Positions 10,762-19,738 of a DNA stretch of 64,000 nt are shown piece after piece. The DNA lies in contig DASZZM010000086.1 in NCBI GenBank assembly GCA_035544895.1, forward strand, positions 14,828 through 78,827, in the 5' to 3' direction. The stretch comes from JASLEW01 sp035544895 (GTDB taxonomy: Bacteria > Acidobacteriota > Thermoanaerobaculia > Multivoradales > UBA5704). Under the pieces are notes generated by a model. That model did no database searches, had not been told where the DNA came from, and saw nothing but the letters and a program-made list of their open reading frames with translations. The translations under genes were made by a program, and so were the position numbers. Each line of letters opens with the position of its first letter. The stretch's first letter is position 1.

Positions 10762-13590
10762 ATGTCGAAAACACCTGCAATCGAGGTCGAACGGGCGCGC
10801 ACGCACAACCTCAAAGGGATCAGCTGCCGGGTGCCGCACCGCGCGGTCACCGTGGTGACCGGACCTTCAGGGGCGGGAAAGTCGTCGCTCGCTTTCGACA
10901 CCATCTTCGCCGAGGGCCAGCGACGTTTCGTCGAGTCGATGTCGACTTATGCCCGGCAGTTCCTCGACCAGATGGAGCGGCCCCCGGTCGACGCCATCCA
11001 CAACATCCTCCCCGCCGTCGCGCTCGAGGCCAAGAATGCGGTGCGCAATGCCCGCTCGACGGTCGGCACGCTGACCGAGACTCACGACGTCCTGAGGCTC
11101 CTCTTCACCCACTTGGGAGAGGTGGGGTGTCCACACGGCCACGGCGCCGTGCGCAGCTCGACTCCCGAAGAGGCGGCGTCCTTGCTCGCCGCCGGAGCAG
11201 CCGGCGATCCCTTCACCCTGGTGGCGCGGGTGGCGCGGCCGCACCGCGGCGCCGACCAGGCGCTGGCCGAGCTGATCCGCCAGGGCTTCCAGCGGCGTCT
11301 CGACGGCGAATCCGTGGCCCACATGGCGGCCGGCGAGCGCTGGCTGCCGCGGTGGAGCTCCCTGCCGCTGGTGCTCGGCCGATTTCCGGCGCGGGCCGAT
11401 GCCGCCGCACGCCTGCTCGCCACCATCGAGGAGGGCTATCGCCTCGCCGGCGGCCGGGTCGAGGCGCGCGGCCCGGCGGGCGTCCGGATCTTCAGCCGCG
11501 AGCTCAGCTGCCCGCTGTGCGGCGAGGTGGTGCGGCGCCCGACGCCGCCGCTGTTCTCGTTCAACTCGCCGCTCGGCGCCTGCCCGGCCTGCCAGGGGTT
11601 CGGGCGGGTGATCGGCATCGACCGGGAGAGGGTCGTGCCCGACCCGCGGCGATCGCTGGCCGAGCGCCCGATCGCGCCCTGGAACACCCCGGCTTACGAG
11701 GAGCTCTACGACGACCTGCTCAAGGCGGCGCGCCGCCGCCGCGTCCCCCTGGACGTGCCCTGGGCGGAGCTCGCGCCCGCGGCGCGCGAGTGGGTGTGGA
11801 GCGGCAAGGGCGACTTCGTCAACCTGATGAGCTTCTTTGCCTGGCTCGAGCAGCGCACCTACAAGGTCCATGTCCGCGTCCTGCTCGCGCGCTACCGCTC
11901 GTATACACCTTGCCCGGAGTGCCACGGCGATCGCCTGCGGCCGGAGGCGGCGGCCGTACGGTTGTGCGGCGAGACGCTGCCCGGCCTGTCCGCCATGAGC
12001 ATCGAGCGGCTGCGCGCCTGGCTGGCGGAGCCGCGGTGGACGCCGCGCCAGCGCGAGGTCGCCGGCCACCTCATCGAGGAGCTCGCCGAGCGCATCGAGG
12101 TGCTGCACCGCGTGGGTCTCGACTACCTGACGCTCAACCGGCAGGCGCGCACCCTGTCCGGCGGCGAGACGCAGCGCATCCATCTCGCCGCGGCGCTGGG
12201 CTCCGGCTTGACCAGCACCCTCTACGTGCTCGACGAGCCGACGATCGGCCTTCATCCGCGCGACAGCGAGCGTCTGCTGTCGCTGCTGCGCGACCTCGCC
12301 AGGCGGGGCAACACCGTGCTCGTCGTCGAGCATGATCGCACCCTCATCCGCGGCGCCGACCACATCATCGACCTCGGGCCGGCGGCCGGCGAGCGCGGCG
12401 GCTGGGTGGTCGCCGAAGGGCCGATCTCCGTAATCCTGGCCAACCAGGACTCGCTGACCGGACGCTACCTGCGCGAGCGGCCGCAGACCCCGGCCCGCCG
12501 GCACGTCGCCCGCTTCCGGCGCGAGCAGGGCTGGGAGTCGCTCGACGACGAGCTCGCCGCCCTGCCGCGGGTCAGGGTGCGCGGCGCCCGCGCCCACAAC
12601 CTGCGGCAGATCGACGTCGACTTCCCTGTCGGAGTGCTGGTGGCGGTGACCGGGGTCTCCGGCTCCGGCAAGTCCACGCTGGTCGAGAACGTCCTCTACG
12701 GCACCTACCAGCGGGCGCGCGGAGTGGTGGACGTCGAGCCCGGCGACTGCGCCGAGCTCTCGGGGCTCGCCGAGCTCGCCGACGTCACCCTGGTCGACCA
12801 GCGTCCGCTGGGCCGCTCCAGCCGCTCGAATCCGATCACCTACGTCAAGGCCTACGACGAGGTGCGCAAGCTGTTCGCCGGCACCCCCGACGCACGGGCC
12901 CGCGGCATCACCGCGGCCCACTTCTCGTTCAACGTCGAGCGCGGGCGCTGCCCGGCCTGTCAAGGGACCGGCATCACCGAGGTGGACATGCAGTTCATGG
13001 CGCCGGTCACGGTGCCGTGCGAGGCCTGCCAGGGACACCGCTTCCGGCCCGAAGTGCTGGCGGTGCGCTGGCGCGGCCGCAACATCTCCGAAGTGCTGGA
13101 GCTCACGGTCGAGACGGCGCTGCGGGAGCTCGCCGACCACAAGCGGCTCAGCCGGCGGCTGCGCGTGCTGGCCGACGCCGGCCTCGGCTATCTGCGCCTC
13201 GGCCAGCCGACCTCGACCCTGTCCGGCGGCGAGGCGCAACGGCTCAAGCTGGCCAGCTTCCTCGACCGCCCGGCGGGAGAAGGGCGCCGCCTGTTCCTGT
13301 TCGACGAGCCCACGACCGGGCTGCACCTGGCCGACATCGACCTGCTCTACCACACCCTGCGCCGCCTGGTGCAGCGCGGCGACGGAGTGGTGGTCGTCGA
13401 GCACAGCCCGGACCTCATCGCGCGCGCCGACTGGATCGTCGATCTCGGCCCGGGAGGCGGCGTTCACGGCGGCCGGCTCCTCTACTCGGGCCCCGTCGAA
13501 CCCTTCCTCGACCGCGTCGACAGCCCCACCGCCGAAGAGCTGCGCCGCCACCTGCGCTGGTCCGAGCCGGTGGCCGTGGCCGTGCCGTAA
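10762..13590 (+). CDS. uvrA: UvrA excinuclease ATPase subunit (divergent class)
   Basis: The ATG at 10762 gives 942 residues, the usual UvrA length; the frame is open further upstream without support. Two ABC modules are present: Walker A TGPSGAGKSS (Lys40) and TGVSGSGKST (near 636), each with a signature (TLSGGETQRIHLA and TLSGGEAQRLKLA) and a Walker B (LYVLDEPTIGLHPRD, LFLFDEPTTGLHLAD). Three Cys-x-x-Cys pairs or zinc modules are seen: CPLCGE...CPACQGFG, CPECHGD and CPACQGTG...CEACQGHRF. UvrA scans DNA for lesions with UvrB. The first P-loop reads SGAGKSS where E. coli has SGSGKSS, and the ITYVKAYDEVRKLFAG segment differs from the canonical TYTGVFTPVRELFAG. It may therefore be a second UvrA class rather than the housekeeping copy. 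It ends 15 bases from the convergent SDR gene. Confidence 0.88.
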   Translation: MSKTPAIEVERARTHNLKGISCRVPHRAVTVVTGPSGAGKSSLAFDTIFAEGQRRFVESMSTYARQFLDQMERPPVDAIHNILPAVALEAKNAVRNARSTVGTLTETHDVLRLLFTHLGEVGCPHGHGAVRSSTPEEAASLLAAGAAGDPFTLVARVARPHRGADQALAELIRQGFQRRLDGESVAHMAAGERWLPRWSSLPLVLGRFPARADAAARLLATIEEGYRLAGGRVEARGPAGVRIFSRELSCPLCGEVVRRPTPPLFSFNSPLGACPACQGFGRVIGIDRERVVPDPRRSLAERPIAPWNTPAYEELYDDLLKAARRRRVPLDVPWAELAPAAREWVWSGKGDFVNLMSFFAWLEQRTYKVHVRVLLARYRSYTPCPECHGDRLRPEAAAVRLCGETLPGLSAMSIERLRAWLAEPRWTPRQREVAGHLIEELAERIEVLHRVGLDYLTLNRQARTLSGGETQRIHLAAALGSGLTSTLYVLDEPTIGLHPRDSERLLSLLRDLARRGNTVLVVEHDRTLIRGADHIIDLGPAAGERGGWVVAEGPISVILANQDSLTGRYLRERPQTPARRHVARFRREQGWESLDDELAALPRVRVRGARAHNLRQIDVDFPVGVLVAVTGVSGSGKSTLVENVLYGTYQRARGVVDVEPGDCAELSGLAELADVTLVDQRPLGRSSRSNPITYVKAYDEVRKLFAGTPDARARGITAAHFSFNVERGRCPACQGTGITEVDMQFMAPVTVPCEACQGHRFRPEVLAVRWRGRNISEVLELTVETALRELADHKRLSRRLRVLADAGLGYLRLGQPTSTLSGGEAQRLKLASFLDRPAGEGRRLFLFDEPTTGLHLADIDLLYHTLRRLVQRGDGVVVVEHSPDLIARADWIVDLGPGGGVHGGRLLYSGPVEPFLDRVDSPTAEELRRHLRWSEPVAVAVP

Positions 13591-13605
13591 GGGAAACCTA
13601 GCGAC

Positions 13606-14391
13606 TCACTGGGACGTGTATCCGCCGTCGATCACGACCGCCTGCCCCGTTATCCCCGCGGCCTGCTCTCCGGCAAGGAAGACGGCGTAGGCGGCGATTT
13701 CCCGCGGCGTGAGGAGGCGGCGAATCGGCACCAGAGGGTAGATGACGTCCTCGAGCACGCGGTCCATCGGGACACCCCGGGTTCTCGCGAGGTCTTCGAA
13801 CTGATTCCTCACCAGCGGGGTGTCGACGTAGCCCGGACAGAGCGCGTTGACCGTGATCCCGTGGGCCGCGCCTTCGAGGGCGGCGACCCGAGTGAGTCCG
13901 ATCAGGCCGTGCTTGGCACTGTTGTAAGCCGCCTTGCCGGCGAAGCCGACCAGGCCATTGATCGAAGCCATGTTGAGGATGCGGCCATAGCGCTCGCGCT
14001 TCATGAGCGGAAAGACCCTCTTGGTCAACAGGAACGGCGCGATCAGCATCACGCGCAGCAGTTGCTCGAACTTCTCGGCGGGGAACTCTTCCAGCGGCGA
14101 CACGAACTGCAGCCCCGCGTTGTTGACCAGGATGTCGATCCGCCCCCAAGCGGCAACCGTCTGGTCGAGGGCGGCGTCGAGCTCCGGCTCACGGGTCACG
14201 TCGCAGCGCACCCCGATCGCCTGCCCGCCGGCAGCCTGGATCGCGGTGGCTGCTGCCAGGGCGGCAGGTTCGTTCAGGTCGGCGACGCAGACCCGCGCGC
14301 CCTCGCGGGCGAAGTCTTCGGCGATCTGCAAGCCGATACCGCTGGCGGCGCCCGTCACGAAAGCGATGCGGTTCGCGAGGCTCCTCGGCAT
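13606..14391 (-). CDS. bdhA: SDR dehydrogenase, probable 3-hydroxybutyrate dehydrogenase
   Basis: 261 residues from the ATG at 14391; a TTG six codons upstream is possible. Classical SDR: TGAASGIG cofactor loop near residue 13, NNAGLQ, the catalytic Ser in SINGLVGFAGKAAYNSAKHG with YxxxK, and the LCPGYVDTPLVRNQ segment after the active site. The QFVSPLEEFP and SINGLVGF phrases match bacterial D-3-hydroxybutyrate dehydrogenases (3-hydroxybutyrate + NAD+ to acetoacetate). It is the last gene of the leftward Liv-type transporter operon, 19 bases after livM. The divergent scoAB genes would activate acetoacetate. Substrate is inferred from motif and context, and a related hydroxyacid dehydrogenase cannot be excluded. 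Confidence 0.75.
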   Translation of the reverse strand: MPRSLANRIAFVTGAASGIGLQIAEDFAREGARVCVADLNEPAALAAATAIQAAGGQAIGVRCDVTREPELDAALDQTVAAWGRIDILVNNAGLQFVSPLEEFPAEKFEQLLRVMLIAPFLLTKRVFPLMKRERYGRILNMASINGLVGFAGKAAYNSAKHGLIGLTRVAALEGAAHGITVNALCPGYVDTPLVRNQFEDLARTRGVPMDRVLEDVIYPLVPIRRLLTPREIAAYAVFLAGEQAAGITGQAVVIDGGYTSQ

Positions 14392-14410
14392 GCGTCGGCA
14401 AGACCTCAAG

Positions 14411-15355
14411 TCAGAACGAGCGTTTCACCAGCGCCAGAACCTCGCCCACGATGCCGCGCCGGAAAGCGAGCACGCAGGCCATGAAGACGCCTCCGGTAAT
14501 GACGGTGACCCACGAGCCGTAGCTTGCCAGGTAGTTCTCGAGGCCGACGACGACGAGCGCGCCCACAAGGGGTCCCACGGGCGTGCCCATCCCCCCCAGC
14601 AGCGTCATCAAGATCACTTGACCCGATCGATGCCAGTGAACGTCGGAGAGCGTGGCCGACTGGAAGACGAGCGCCTTCATCGACCCCGCCAGACCGGCGA
14701 GGCCCGCCGAGATGACGAAGGCGAGGAGTTTGTAGCGGTCGACGTCGTATCCGAGCGACACGGCGCGGGGCTCATTCTCGCGGATCGCGCGCAGCACCTG
14801 ACCGAAAGGAGAGTGAATGGTCCGGTGAATCGCCCAGAAGCCCACGAGGAAGAGGGCGAACACGAAGTAATACATGGGGAGGTTGCCCGAAAGCGCCAGG
14901 ATGCCGAGGAGCTTGCCGCGCGGAATTCCTTGCAGGCCGTCCTCTCCGCCTGTCCAGGGCACCTGCAGCACGAGGAAGTAGACCGTCTGTGCGAAGCCCA
15001 ACGTGATCATCGCAAAGTAGATTCCGGAGCGGCGGATCGCGAGGGCGCCGAAAATCAGTCCGAGCAGCGCGGCAACCGCCGTGCCGGCGAGGATCCCGAG
15101 CTCGACAGGCAGCCCCCAGACTTTCACCGCCTGACCCGTGAGGTAGGCCGCCGAGCCCAGGAAGGCGGCGTGGCCGAAGGAGAGGAGCCCGGCGTAGCCG
15201 AGGAGGAGGTTGAATGCGCTCGCGAAGAGCGCCAGGCACAGCACGTTCATGGCGAAGACCGGATAGGTGAACAACGGCGCGGACAGCCCGGCAACGACGA
15301 GGAGGGCGTACGCCCATCTGGAGGCAGTCGAGGCGTGCCCCCTGCTGCCCCTCAT
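14411..15355 (-). CDS. livM: HAAT-family ABC transporter permease, LivM-like
   Basis: 314 residues from the ATG at 15355, which overlaps the livH stop by 4 bases (ATGA). There are eight to nine hydrophobic helices and the family phrase FNLLLGYAGLLSFGHAAFLGSAAYL near residues 45-70, with the EAA-like loop IRENEPRAVSLGYDVDRYKLLAFVISA near 215-240. It forms the membrane channel with LivH. The family carries branched-chain amino acids but also amides, urea and short carboxylates, so the substrate is not fixed by sequence. The flanking dehydrogenase suggests an organic acid. Confidence 0.88.
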   Translation of the reverse strand: MRGSRGHASTASRWAYALLVVAGLSAPLFTYPVFAMNVLCLALFASAFNLLLGYAGLLSFGHAAFLGSAAYLTGQAVKVWGLPVELGILAGTAVAALLGLIFGALAIRRSGIYFAMITLGFAQTVYFLVLQVPWTGGEDGLQGIPRGKLLGILALSGNLPMYYFVFALFLVGFWAIHRTIHSPFGQVLRAIRENEPRAVSLGYDVDRYKLLAFVISAGLAGLAGSMKALVFQSATLSDVHWHRSGQVILMTLLGGMGTPVGPLVGALVVVGLENYLASYGSWVTVITGGVFMACVLAFRRGIVGEVLALVKRSF

Positions 15356-16218
15356 CGCTGCCTTCCGAACAGGCCGGCCGGCCGCAGGAGAAGAACGAGT
15401 GCCATGACGACGAAGACCACGACGTCGGAGGCCGGCGGATAGAGGAACTTGGTGAGCCCCTCGACCAGCCCCAGCCCGAGACCGGTGACGATCGAACCTA
15501 CGATCGACCCCATTCCTCCGATGACCACCACTGCGAAGACCACGATGATGACGCTCGAGCCCATGAGCGGCGTCACCTGATAGATGGGCGCCGCCATGAC
15601 GCCGGCGAAGGCCGCCAGCGCCGCGCCGTAGCCATAGGTGAGACTGAACATCAGCGGCACGTTGACGCCGAAGGCCTGCAGCAAAGCCGGGTTCTCGGTG
15701 CCGGCCCTGAGGTAGGCCCCAAGGCGTGTCTTCTCGATGACGAACCAGCTCGCGAAGCAGACCGTCGTCGAGACCATGACGACCCAGGCCCGGTACCGTG
15801 GCAGGTACATGAAGCCCAGGTTCGTTCCTCCTTGCAGCCCCGTGGGCACAGGATAGGAGTTTCCGGAGATCCCGAAGGCATTCTGGAAGATGCCCTCCAG
15901 GACGAGGGCGAGCCCGAAGGTGAGCAGAAGGCTGTAGAGCGCATCGAGGCCGCGGAGGCGTCGCAGGCAGAGCCGCTCGAAGACGATACCGAGAAGGCCC
16001 ACGAGGAGCGGCGTCAGGATGAGCGCCCACCAATAGCCGACCCCGCAGTAATGCAGCCCCATCCAAGCGACGAAGGCGCCCAGCATGTACTGGGCGCCGT
16101 GCGCGAAGTTCACGACGTTCAAGAGGCCGAAGATGATGGCCAGGCCCAGGCTGAGGAGCGCGTAGAACGAGCCGTTGATGAGGCCGATGAGGAGCTGGCC
16201 GCTCAGGACCTGGATCAT
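15352..16218 (-). CDS. livH: HAAT-family ABC transporter permease, LivH-like
   Basis: 288 residues, eight predicted helices. The N-terminal GLINGSFYALLSLGLAIIFGLLNVVNFAHGAQYMLGAF is the LivH signature region. The loop ENPALLQAFGVNVPLMFSLTYGYGAALAAFAGVMAAP is the cytoplasmic coupling segment, and the C-terminus GLFGRQR is typical. It sits 20 bases after the substrate-binding protein gene and overlaps livM by 4 bases, so it is firmly part of the same operon. Confidence 0.9.
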   Translation of the reverse strand: MIQVLSGQLLIGLINGSFYALLSLGLAIIFGLLNVVNFAHGAQYMLGAFVAWMGLHYCGVGYWWALILTPLLVGLLGIVFERLCLRRLRGLDALYSLLLTFGLALVLEGIFQNAFGISGNSYPVPTGLQGGTNLGFMYLPRYRAWVVMVSTTVCFASWFVIEKTRLGAYLRAGTENPALLQAFGVNVPLMFSLTYGYGAALAAFAGVMAAPIYQVTPLMGSSVIIVVFAVVVIGGMGSIVGSIVTGLGLGLVEGLTKFLYPPASDVVVFVVMALVLLLRPAGLFGRQR

Positions 16219-16237
16219 GCGGGCCGGCGCCTTCCCC

Positions 16238-17446
16238 TTACTTCTTCACGAGCGGGCAGGCCGTGTCCGGCGGCTGGAAGGCCTCGGCGGCCGGGATCGT
16301 CTTGACGATCTTGTAGTAGTCCCACGGGTATTTGGACTCCTCGGGCGACTTGACCTGCGCGAGGTACATGTCGTGACGATGCAGCCCGTCGACGCCGATC
16401 CGTCCGTTCTTCGCGAAGAAGTCGTTCACGGGCAGCTCGCGCATCTTGGCCATCACCTTGTCCGCGTCGTCGGTACCCGCGGCCTTGATGGCCGCGAAGT
16501 AGTGCATCAGCTCCGAGTAGACGCCGGCCTGGACCATGGTGGGCATCTTCTTGTGGCGCTCGAAGAAGCGCTTGGACCATTTGCGGCTGGCGTCGTCGCG
16601 GTCCCAGTAGAACGCCGTGGTCAGGTACATCCCCTTCGCCGTGGGCAGGCCGAGGCTGTGGATGTCCGACAGGAACACGAGAAGTCCCGCCAGGTTCTGC
16701 TTCTTGGTGATGCCGAACTCGTTCGCCTGCTTGATGGAGTTGATGGTGTCTGCGCCGGCGTTGGCGAGGCCGATGATCTTCGCGCCGGAGCCCTGGGCCT
16801 GGAGCAGGTAAGAGGAAAAGTCGGTGGTGGGGAACGGCGCCTTGACACCACCCACGATCTTGCCGCCCTCCGCCTCGACGACTTTCGAGGTGTCCGCCTC
16901 CAGCGATTTGCCGAAAACGTAGTCGGCGGTGATGAAGAACCAGGTCTTGCCCCCCTGGCGCACCACCGCGCGACCCGTGCCTGCCGCCATGGCGTAGGTG
17001 TTGTACGTGTAGTGGACGTTGTAGGCGGTGCACTTGTCACCTACGATCGGAGTCGAGCCGGGGCCGGAGAGCAACGTGATCCGCTTCTTCTGCGCGGCCA
17101 CCGGCATGACGGCCAGCGCGGTGGAGCTCGAGACCAGGTCCGCGATGGCGTCCACCTGCTGCTCGTCGAACCACTTGCGCGCGATGCTCGAGGCGATGTC
17201 GGCCTTGTTCTGGTGATCGGCGCTGACGATGACGATCGGCTTTCCGAGCACCTTGCCGCCGAAGTCCTCCGCCGCCATCTGGGCCGCGATGACCGAGCCG
17301 GGCCCGGCGAGGTCCGAGTACGCGCCGGTCATGTCGGTCAGCACTCCCACCTTCACGACGCCGTCCGAGATCTGCGCGGCGGCGGATCCGGCGGCGCAGA
17401 AGGCCAGCGCGGCGATCAGAGCGAGGTTGCGGTTGGTTCGTGCCAT
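16238..17446 (-). CDS. Periplasmic substrate-binding protein of the HAAT (Leu/Ile/Val) family
   Basis: 402 residues; a strong AAGGGAGG site precedes the ATG. Signal peptide MARTNRNLALIAALAFCAAG with cleavage near SAAAQ; mature N-terminus VVKVGVLTDMTGAYSDLAGPG, the usual opening of Peripla_BP_6 proteins. The bilobal fold is indicated by SADHQNKADIASSIARKW, then KTWFFITADYVFGKSLE and ADTINSIKQANEFG. In classic LivJ a cysteine pair occurs near the N-terminus; here the cysteine after GDK (near residue 145) and one near the C-terminus (TACPLVKK) are the main ones. Sequence resembles members of the family that bind carboxylates or aromatic acids more than LivJ itself, but this is only an impression. 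Delivers ligand to LivHM. Confidence 0.88.
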   Translation of the reverse strand: MARTNRNLALIAALAFCAAGSAAAQISDGVVKVGVLTDMTGAYSDLAGPGSVIAAQMAAEDFGGKVLGKPIVIVSADHQNKADIASSIARKWFDEQQVDAIADLVSSSTALAVMPVAAQKKRITLLSGPGSTPIVGDKCTAYNVHYTYNTYAMAAGTGRAVVRQGGKTWFFITADYVFGKSLEADTSKVVEAEGGKIVGGVKAPFPTTDFSSYLLQAQGSGAKIIGLANAGADTINSIKQANEFGITKKQNLAGLLVFLSDIHSLGLPTAKGMYLTTAFYWDRDDASRKWSKRFFERHKKMPTMVQAGVYSELMHYFAAIKAAGTDDADKVMAKMRELPVNDFFAKNGRIGVDGLHRHDMYLAQVKSPEESKYPWDYYKIVKTIPAAEAFQPPDTACPLVKK

Positions 17447-17480
17447 AGGTCCTCCCTTTTCGTTGGGTGTTTCGAGGGGG

Positions 17481-18203
17481 CTAGACGCCGAGGAATCTGT
17501 GGAGCGTCTCCACGCTCCCCTGCAGCCTGTCTTGCGGGATCATGTCGACGATGCGGCCGTGCTCGATCAGGTAGTGGCGGTCCGCGAGCGGAGCGACGAA
17601 GCGGAAATTCTGCTCGACCAGGATCATCGTCAAACCCTGCTCCTTGAGCCTCCGCACCACCCCTCCGAGCGTCTGAACGATCACGGGGGCGAGCCCTTCG
17701 GTGATCTCGTCGAGGAGCAGCAAGCGCGCGCCGACGCGGAGGATCCGTGCCATGGCGAGCATCTGCTGCTCCCCGCCGGAGAGGCGCGTCCCCTGACTCT
17801 TCTTGCGCTCCAGGAGGTTGGGGAACATGTCGTAGATCGCCTCGTCGGTCATGCCGCCGGAGCCGACCTTCGGGAGCAACATCAGGTTCTCCTCGGTCGA
17901 GAGGCTGGCGAAGATGCCACGCTCCTCGGGACAGTAGCCGATGCCGAGGCGAACGACGCGGTGGGGCGGCAAACCGATCGTCTCGCGGCCGTTCATCATA
18001 ATCGAACCCGTCCGGCGCGGCACGAGCCCGAGGACGGACTTGAGCGTGGTCGTGCGCCCCGACCCGTTGCGGCCGAGCAGCGTCACGATCTCCCCCTTCC
18101 GCACCTCGAGGTCGATGCCGTGGAGGATGTGCGATTCGCCGTAGAACGCGTGCAGGTCGGTCACCCGCAGCAGCTCGTGGTGCGGCGCGAAGGCGCTGGT
18201 CAC
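17481..18203 (-). CDS. livF: HAAT-family ABC transporter ATPase, LivF-like, with Arg in place of the Walker A Lys
   Basis: 240 residues from a GTG at 18203 that overlaps the livG stop (GTGA). Signature RLSGGEQQMLAMARIL, Walker B LLLLDEITEGLAP and switch His region VEQNFRF are all present. The Walker A reads GRNGSGRT (residues 44-51). The codon at 18054-18056 is CGC on the coding strand, giving Arg50 where the invariant Lys should bind the ATP phosphates. The Walker B also has Ile for the usual Pro (DEITEG). With LivG it energises LivHM. Because LivG retains a normal site, the heterodimer could have one degenerate nucleotide site. A sequencing error is possible. Confidence 0.88.
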   Translation of the reverse strand: MTSAFAPHHELLRVTDLHAFYGESHILHGIDLEVRKGEIVTLLGRNGSGRTTTLKSVLGLVPRRTGSIMMNGRETIGLPPHRVVRLGIGYCPEERGIFASLSTEENLMLLPKVGSGGMTDEAIYDMFPNLLERKKSQGTRLSGGEQQMLAMARILRVGARLLLLDEITEGLAPVIVQTLGGVVRRLKEQGLTMILVEQNFRFVAPLADRHYLIEHGRIVDMIPQDRLQGSVETLHRFLGV

Positions 18204-18952
18204 TGCTCGGCCCCCATGTAGGCCTCGCGAACGGCCGGGTCGCGGGAGACCTCGGCGTAGGTGCCCTCGGCGAGCACGCTGCCACGCGCCAGCACGGTGA
18301 TGGTATCGGAAAGGTCGGCGACGACCGACAGGTTGTGCTCCACCATCAGCACGGTGCGCCCCGCGGAGAGCTTACGAATGAGCGACACGACCCGGCCGAC
18401 GTCCTCGCGACCCATTCCCTGGGTCGGCTCGTCGAGGAGCATCAGCTCGGGCTCGAGCGCCAGGGTCGTCGCCAGCTCGAGCGCTCGCTTGCGGCCATAA
18501 GAGAGCTCGACGGTGTTCGCCCGAGCCTGGCCGGCGAGGTCGACCGACTCGAGCAGCTCCATGGCCCGCGCGTCGAGCACCTCGAGGCTGCGCTGGGAGC
18601 GCCAGAAATGGAACGAAGTCCCGAGCCGCCTCTGGAGCGCAACCCGCACGTTCTCGAGGACCGTGAGATTCGGGAACACCGCCGAGATCTGAAACGAGCG
18701 GACGAGCCCCTTCCGCGCAACCTCCGCCGGACGGAGCCGGGTCACGTCCTGGCCGTTGTAGACGATGGCGCCCGAGGTCGCGGGAAGGAACCGGGTCAGC
18801 AAGTTGAAAACAGTCGTCTTACCGGCGCCGTTCGGACCGATCAGCGCGTGGATCGTGCCGCGGCGGACGCGCAGGTCGATACCGTCGACCGCGAGGAAGC
18901 CCTGGAACTCCTTCGTCAGCCCTCGCGTCTCGAGGATCATCTCGCCGATCAT
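18200..18952 (-). CDS. livG: HAAT-family ABC transporter ATPase, LivG-like
   Basis: 250 residues from the ATG at 18952 (MIGEMILETRG). A second ATG at 18940 with GGCGAG in front is equally usable, while an ATG at 19015 would run into the scoA promoter. Walker A GPNGAGKTT is intact; the RSFQISAVFPNLTVLENV segment and the long insert before the signature are LivG hallmarks. The signature is degenerate (ELSYGRKRALELA), as is common in LivG, and Walker B is LMLLDEPTQGM. First gene of the six-gene leftward operon livG-livF-SBP-livH-livM-bdhA, divergent from scoAB. Confidence 0.9.
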   Translation of the reverse strand: MIGEMILETRGLTKEFQGFLAVDGIDLRVRRGTIHALIGPNGAGKTTVFNLLTRFLPATSGAIVYNGQDVTRLRPAEVARKGLVRSFQISAVFPNLTVLENVRVALQRRLGTSFHFWRSQRSLEVLDARAMELLESVDLAGQARANTVELSYGRKRALELATTLALEPELMLLDEPTQGMGREDVGRVVSLIRKLSAGRTVLMVEHNLSVVADLSDTITVLARGSVLAEGTYAEVSRDPAVREAYMGAEQ

Positions 18953-18989
18953 ACCCCAGCCGCGGCCTCTTGGGCACCAATCGTCATGC

Positions 18990-19018
18990 TTGCTTTTTGC
19001 CTGATGATTTCCCATAAT
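18990..19018 (+). promoter_or_regulatory. Sigma70-like promoter of scoAB
   Basis: TTGCTT (18990-18995), 17-base spacer, CATAAT (19013-19018). The predicted transcription start falls only a few bases before the ATG at 19028, and there is no ribosome binding site, so the transcript is probably leaderless or nearly so. Confidence 0.5.
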
Positions 19019-19027
19019 GCGGGCGCG

Positions 19028-19738
19028 ATGAACAAGGTCGTAGAAACTGCGGAAGAGGCGATCCGGGATGTGTTTGACGGCGCGGTCATCATGATCGGTG
19101 GTTTCGGATTGTGTGGCATACCGGAGAATCTGATTCGCGCGCTCGTTCGCAAGGGTACGCGGAACCTTACGACCATCAGCAACAACGTTGGAGTCGATGG
19201 CGTGGGCAACGGGTTATTGCTGGAGGCGGGCCAGATCCTGCACCACATCGGGAGCTATGTCGGCGAGAACAAGCTGCTCGAAGATATGGTGCTGAAAGGA
19301 ACGATCAAGCTCGAGCTGGTGCCGCAAGGCACGTTCTCTGAGCGGATCCGCGCAGGCGGCGCCGGCATCCCCGCGTTCTTCACCCCGACCGGAGTGGGGA
19401 CCATCGTCGCCGAGGGCAAGGAGACTCGCGAGTTCGACGGCCGCACCTACTTGATGGAGCACTGCCTGAAAGCCGACTTTGCTTTCGTGAAGGCGTGGAA
19501 GGGCGATCGGATGGGCAATCTGGTGTATCGCAAGACGGCTCGAAACTTCAACCCCATGATGGCGACGGCGGCGAAGGTGACGATTGCGGAGGTTGAACAC
19601 CTTGTCGAAGCGGGCCAGCTGGATGGCGATCACATTCATACGCCGAGTGTTTATGTGAAGAGAGTCGTCCGAGGGGAGCTCTACGAGAGAAGGATCGAGA
19701 GAAGAACGGTCAGGAAAGCCGAGGCGGCCAGCCGATGA
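19028..19738 (+). CDS. scoA: 3-oxoacid CoA-transferase subunit A
   Basis: 236 residues from the ATG at 19028. The start MNKVVETAEEAIRDVFDGAVIMIGGFGLCGIPENLI is the family N-terminus, with the glycine-rich CoA loop GGFGLCGIP. The central NNVGVDGVGNGLLL and GTFSERIRAGGAGIPAFFTPTGVGT segments are diagnostic for succinyl-CoA:3-ketoacid (or acetoacetate) CoA-transferase alpha subunits. It transfers CoA from succinyl-CoA or acetyl-CoA to acetoacetate. Base composition and codon use are visibly less GC-rich than neighbours, which hints at separate ancestry. The stop overlaps the scoB start (ATGA). Confidence 0.93.
   Translation: MNKVVETAEEAIRDVFDGAVIMIGGFGLCGIPENLIRALVRKGTRNLTTISNNVGVDGVGNGLLLEAGQILHHIGSYVGENKLLEDMVLKGTIKLELVPQGTFSERIRAGGAGIPAFFTPTGVGTIVAEGKETREFDGRTYLMEHCLKADFAFVKAWKGDRMGNLVYRKTARNFNPMMATAAKVTIAEVEHLVEAGQLDGDHIHTPSVYVKRVVRGELYERRIERRTVRKAEAASR

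Noticed and set aside
10867..13551. 894-codon open frame on the minus strand opposite uvrA
   Set aside because: The plus strand encodes a complete UvrA with all motifs; the antisense frame has low-complexity Ala/Arg/Gly/Val composition and no family features, as expected in high-GC DNA.
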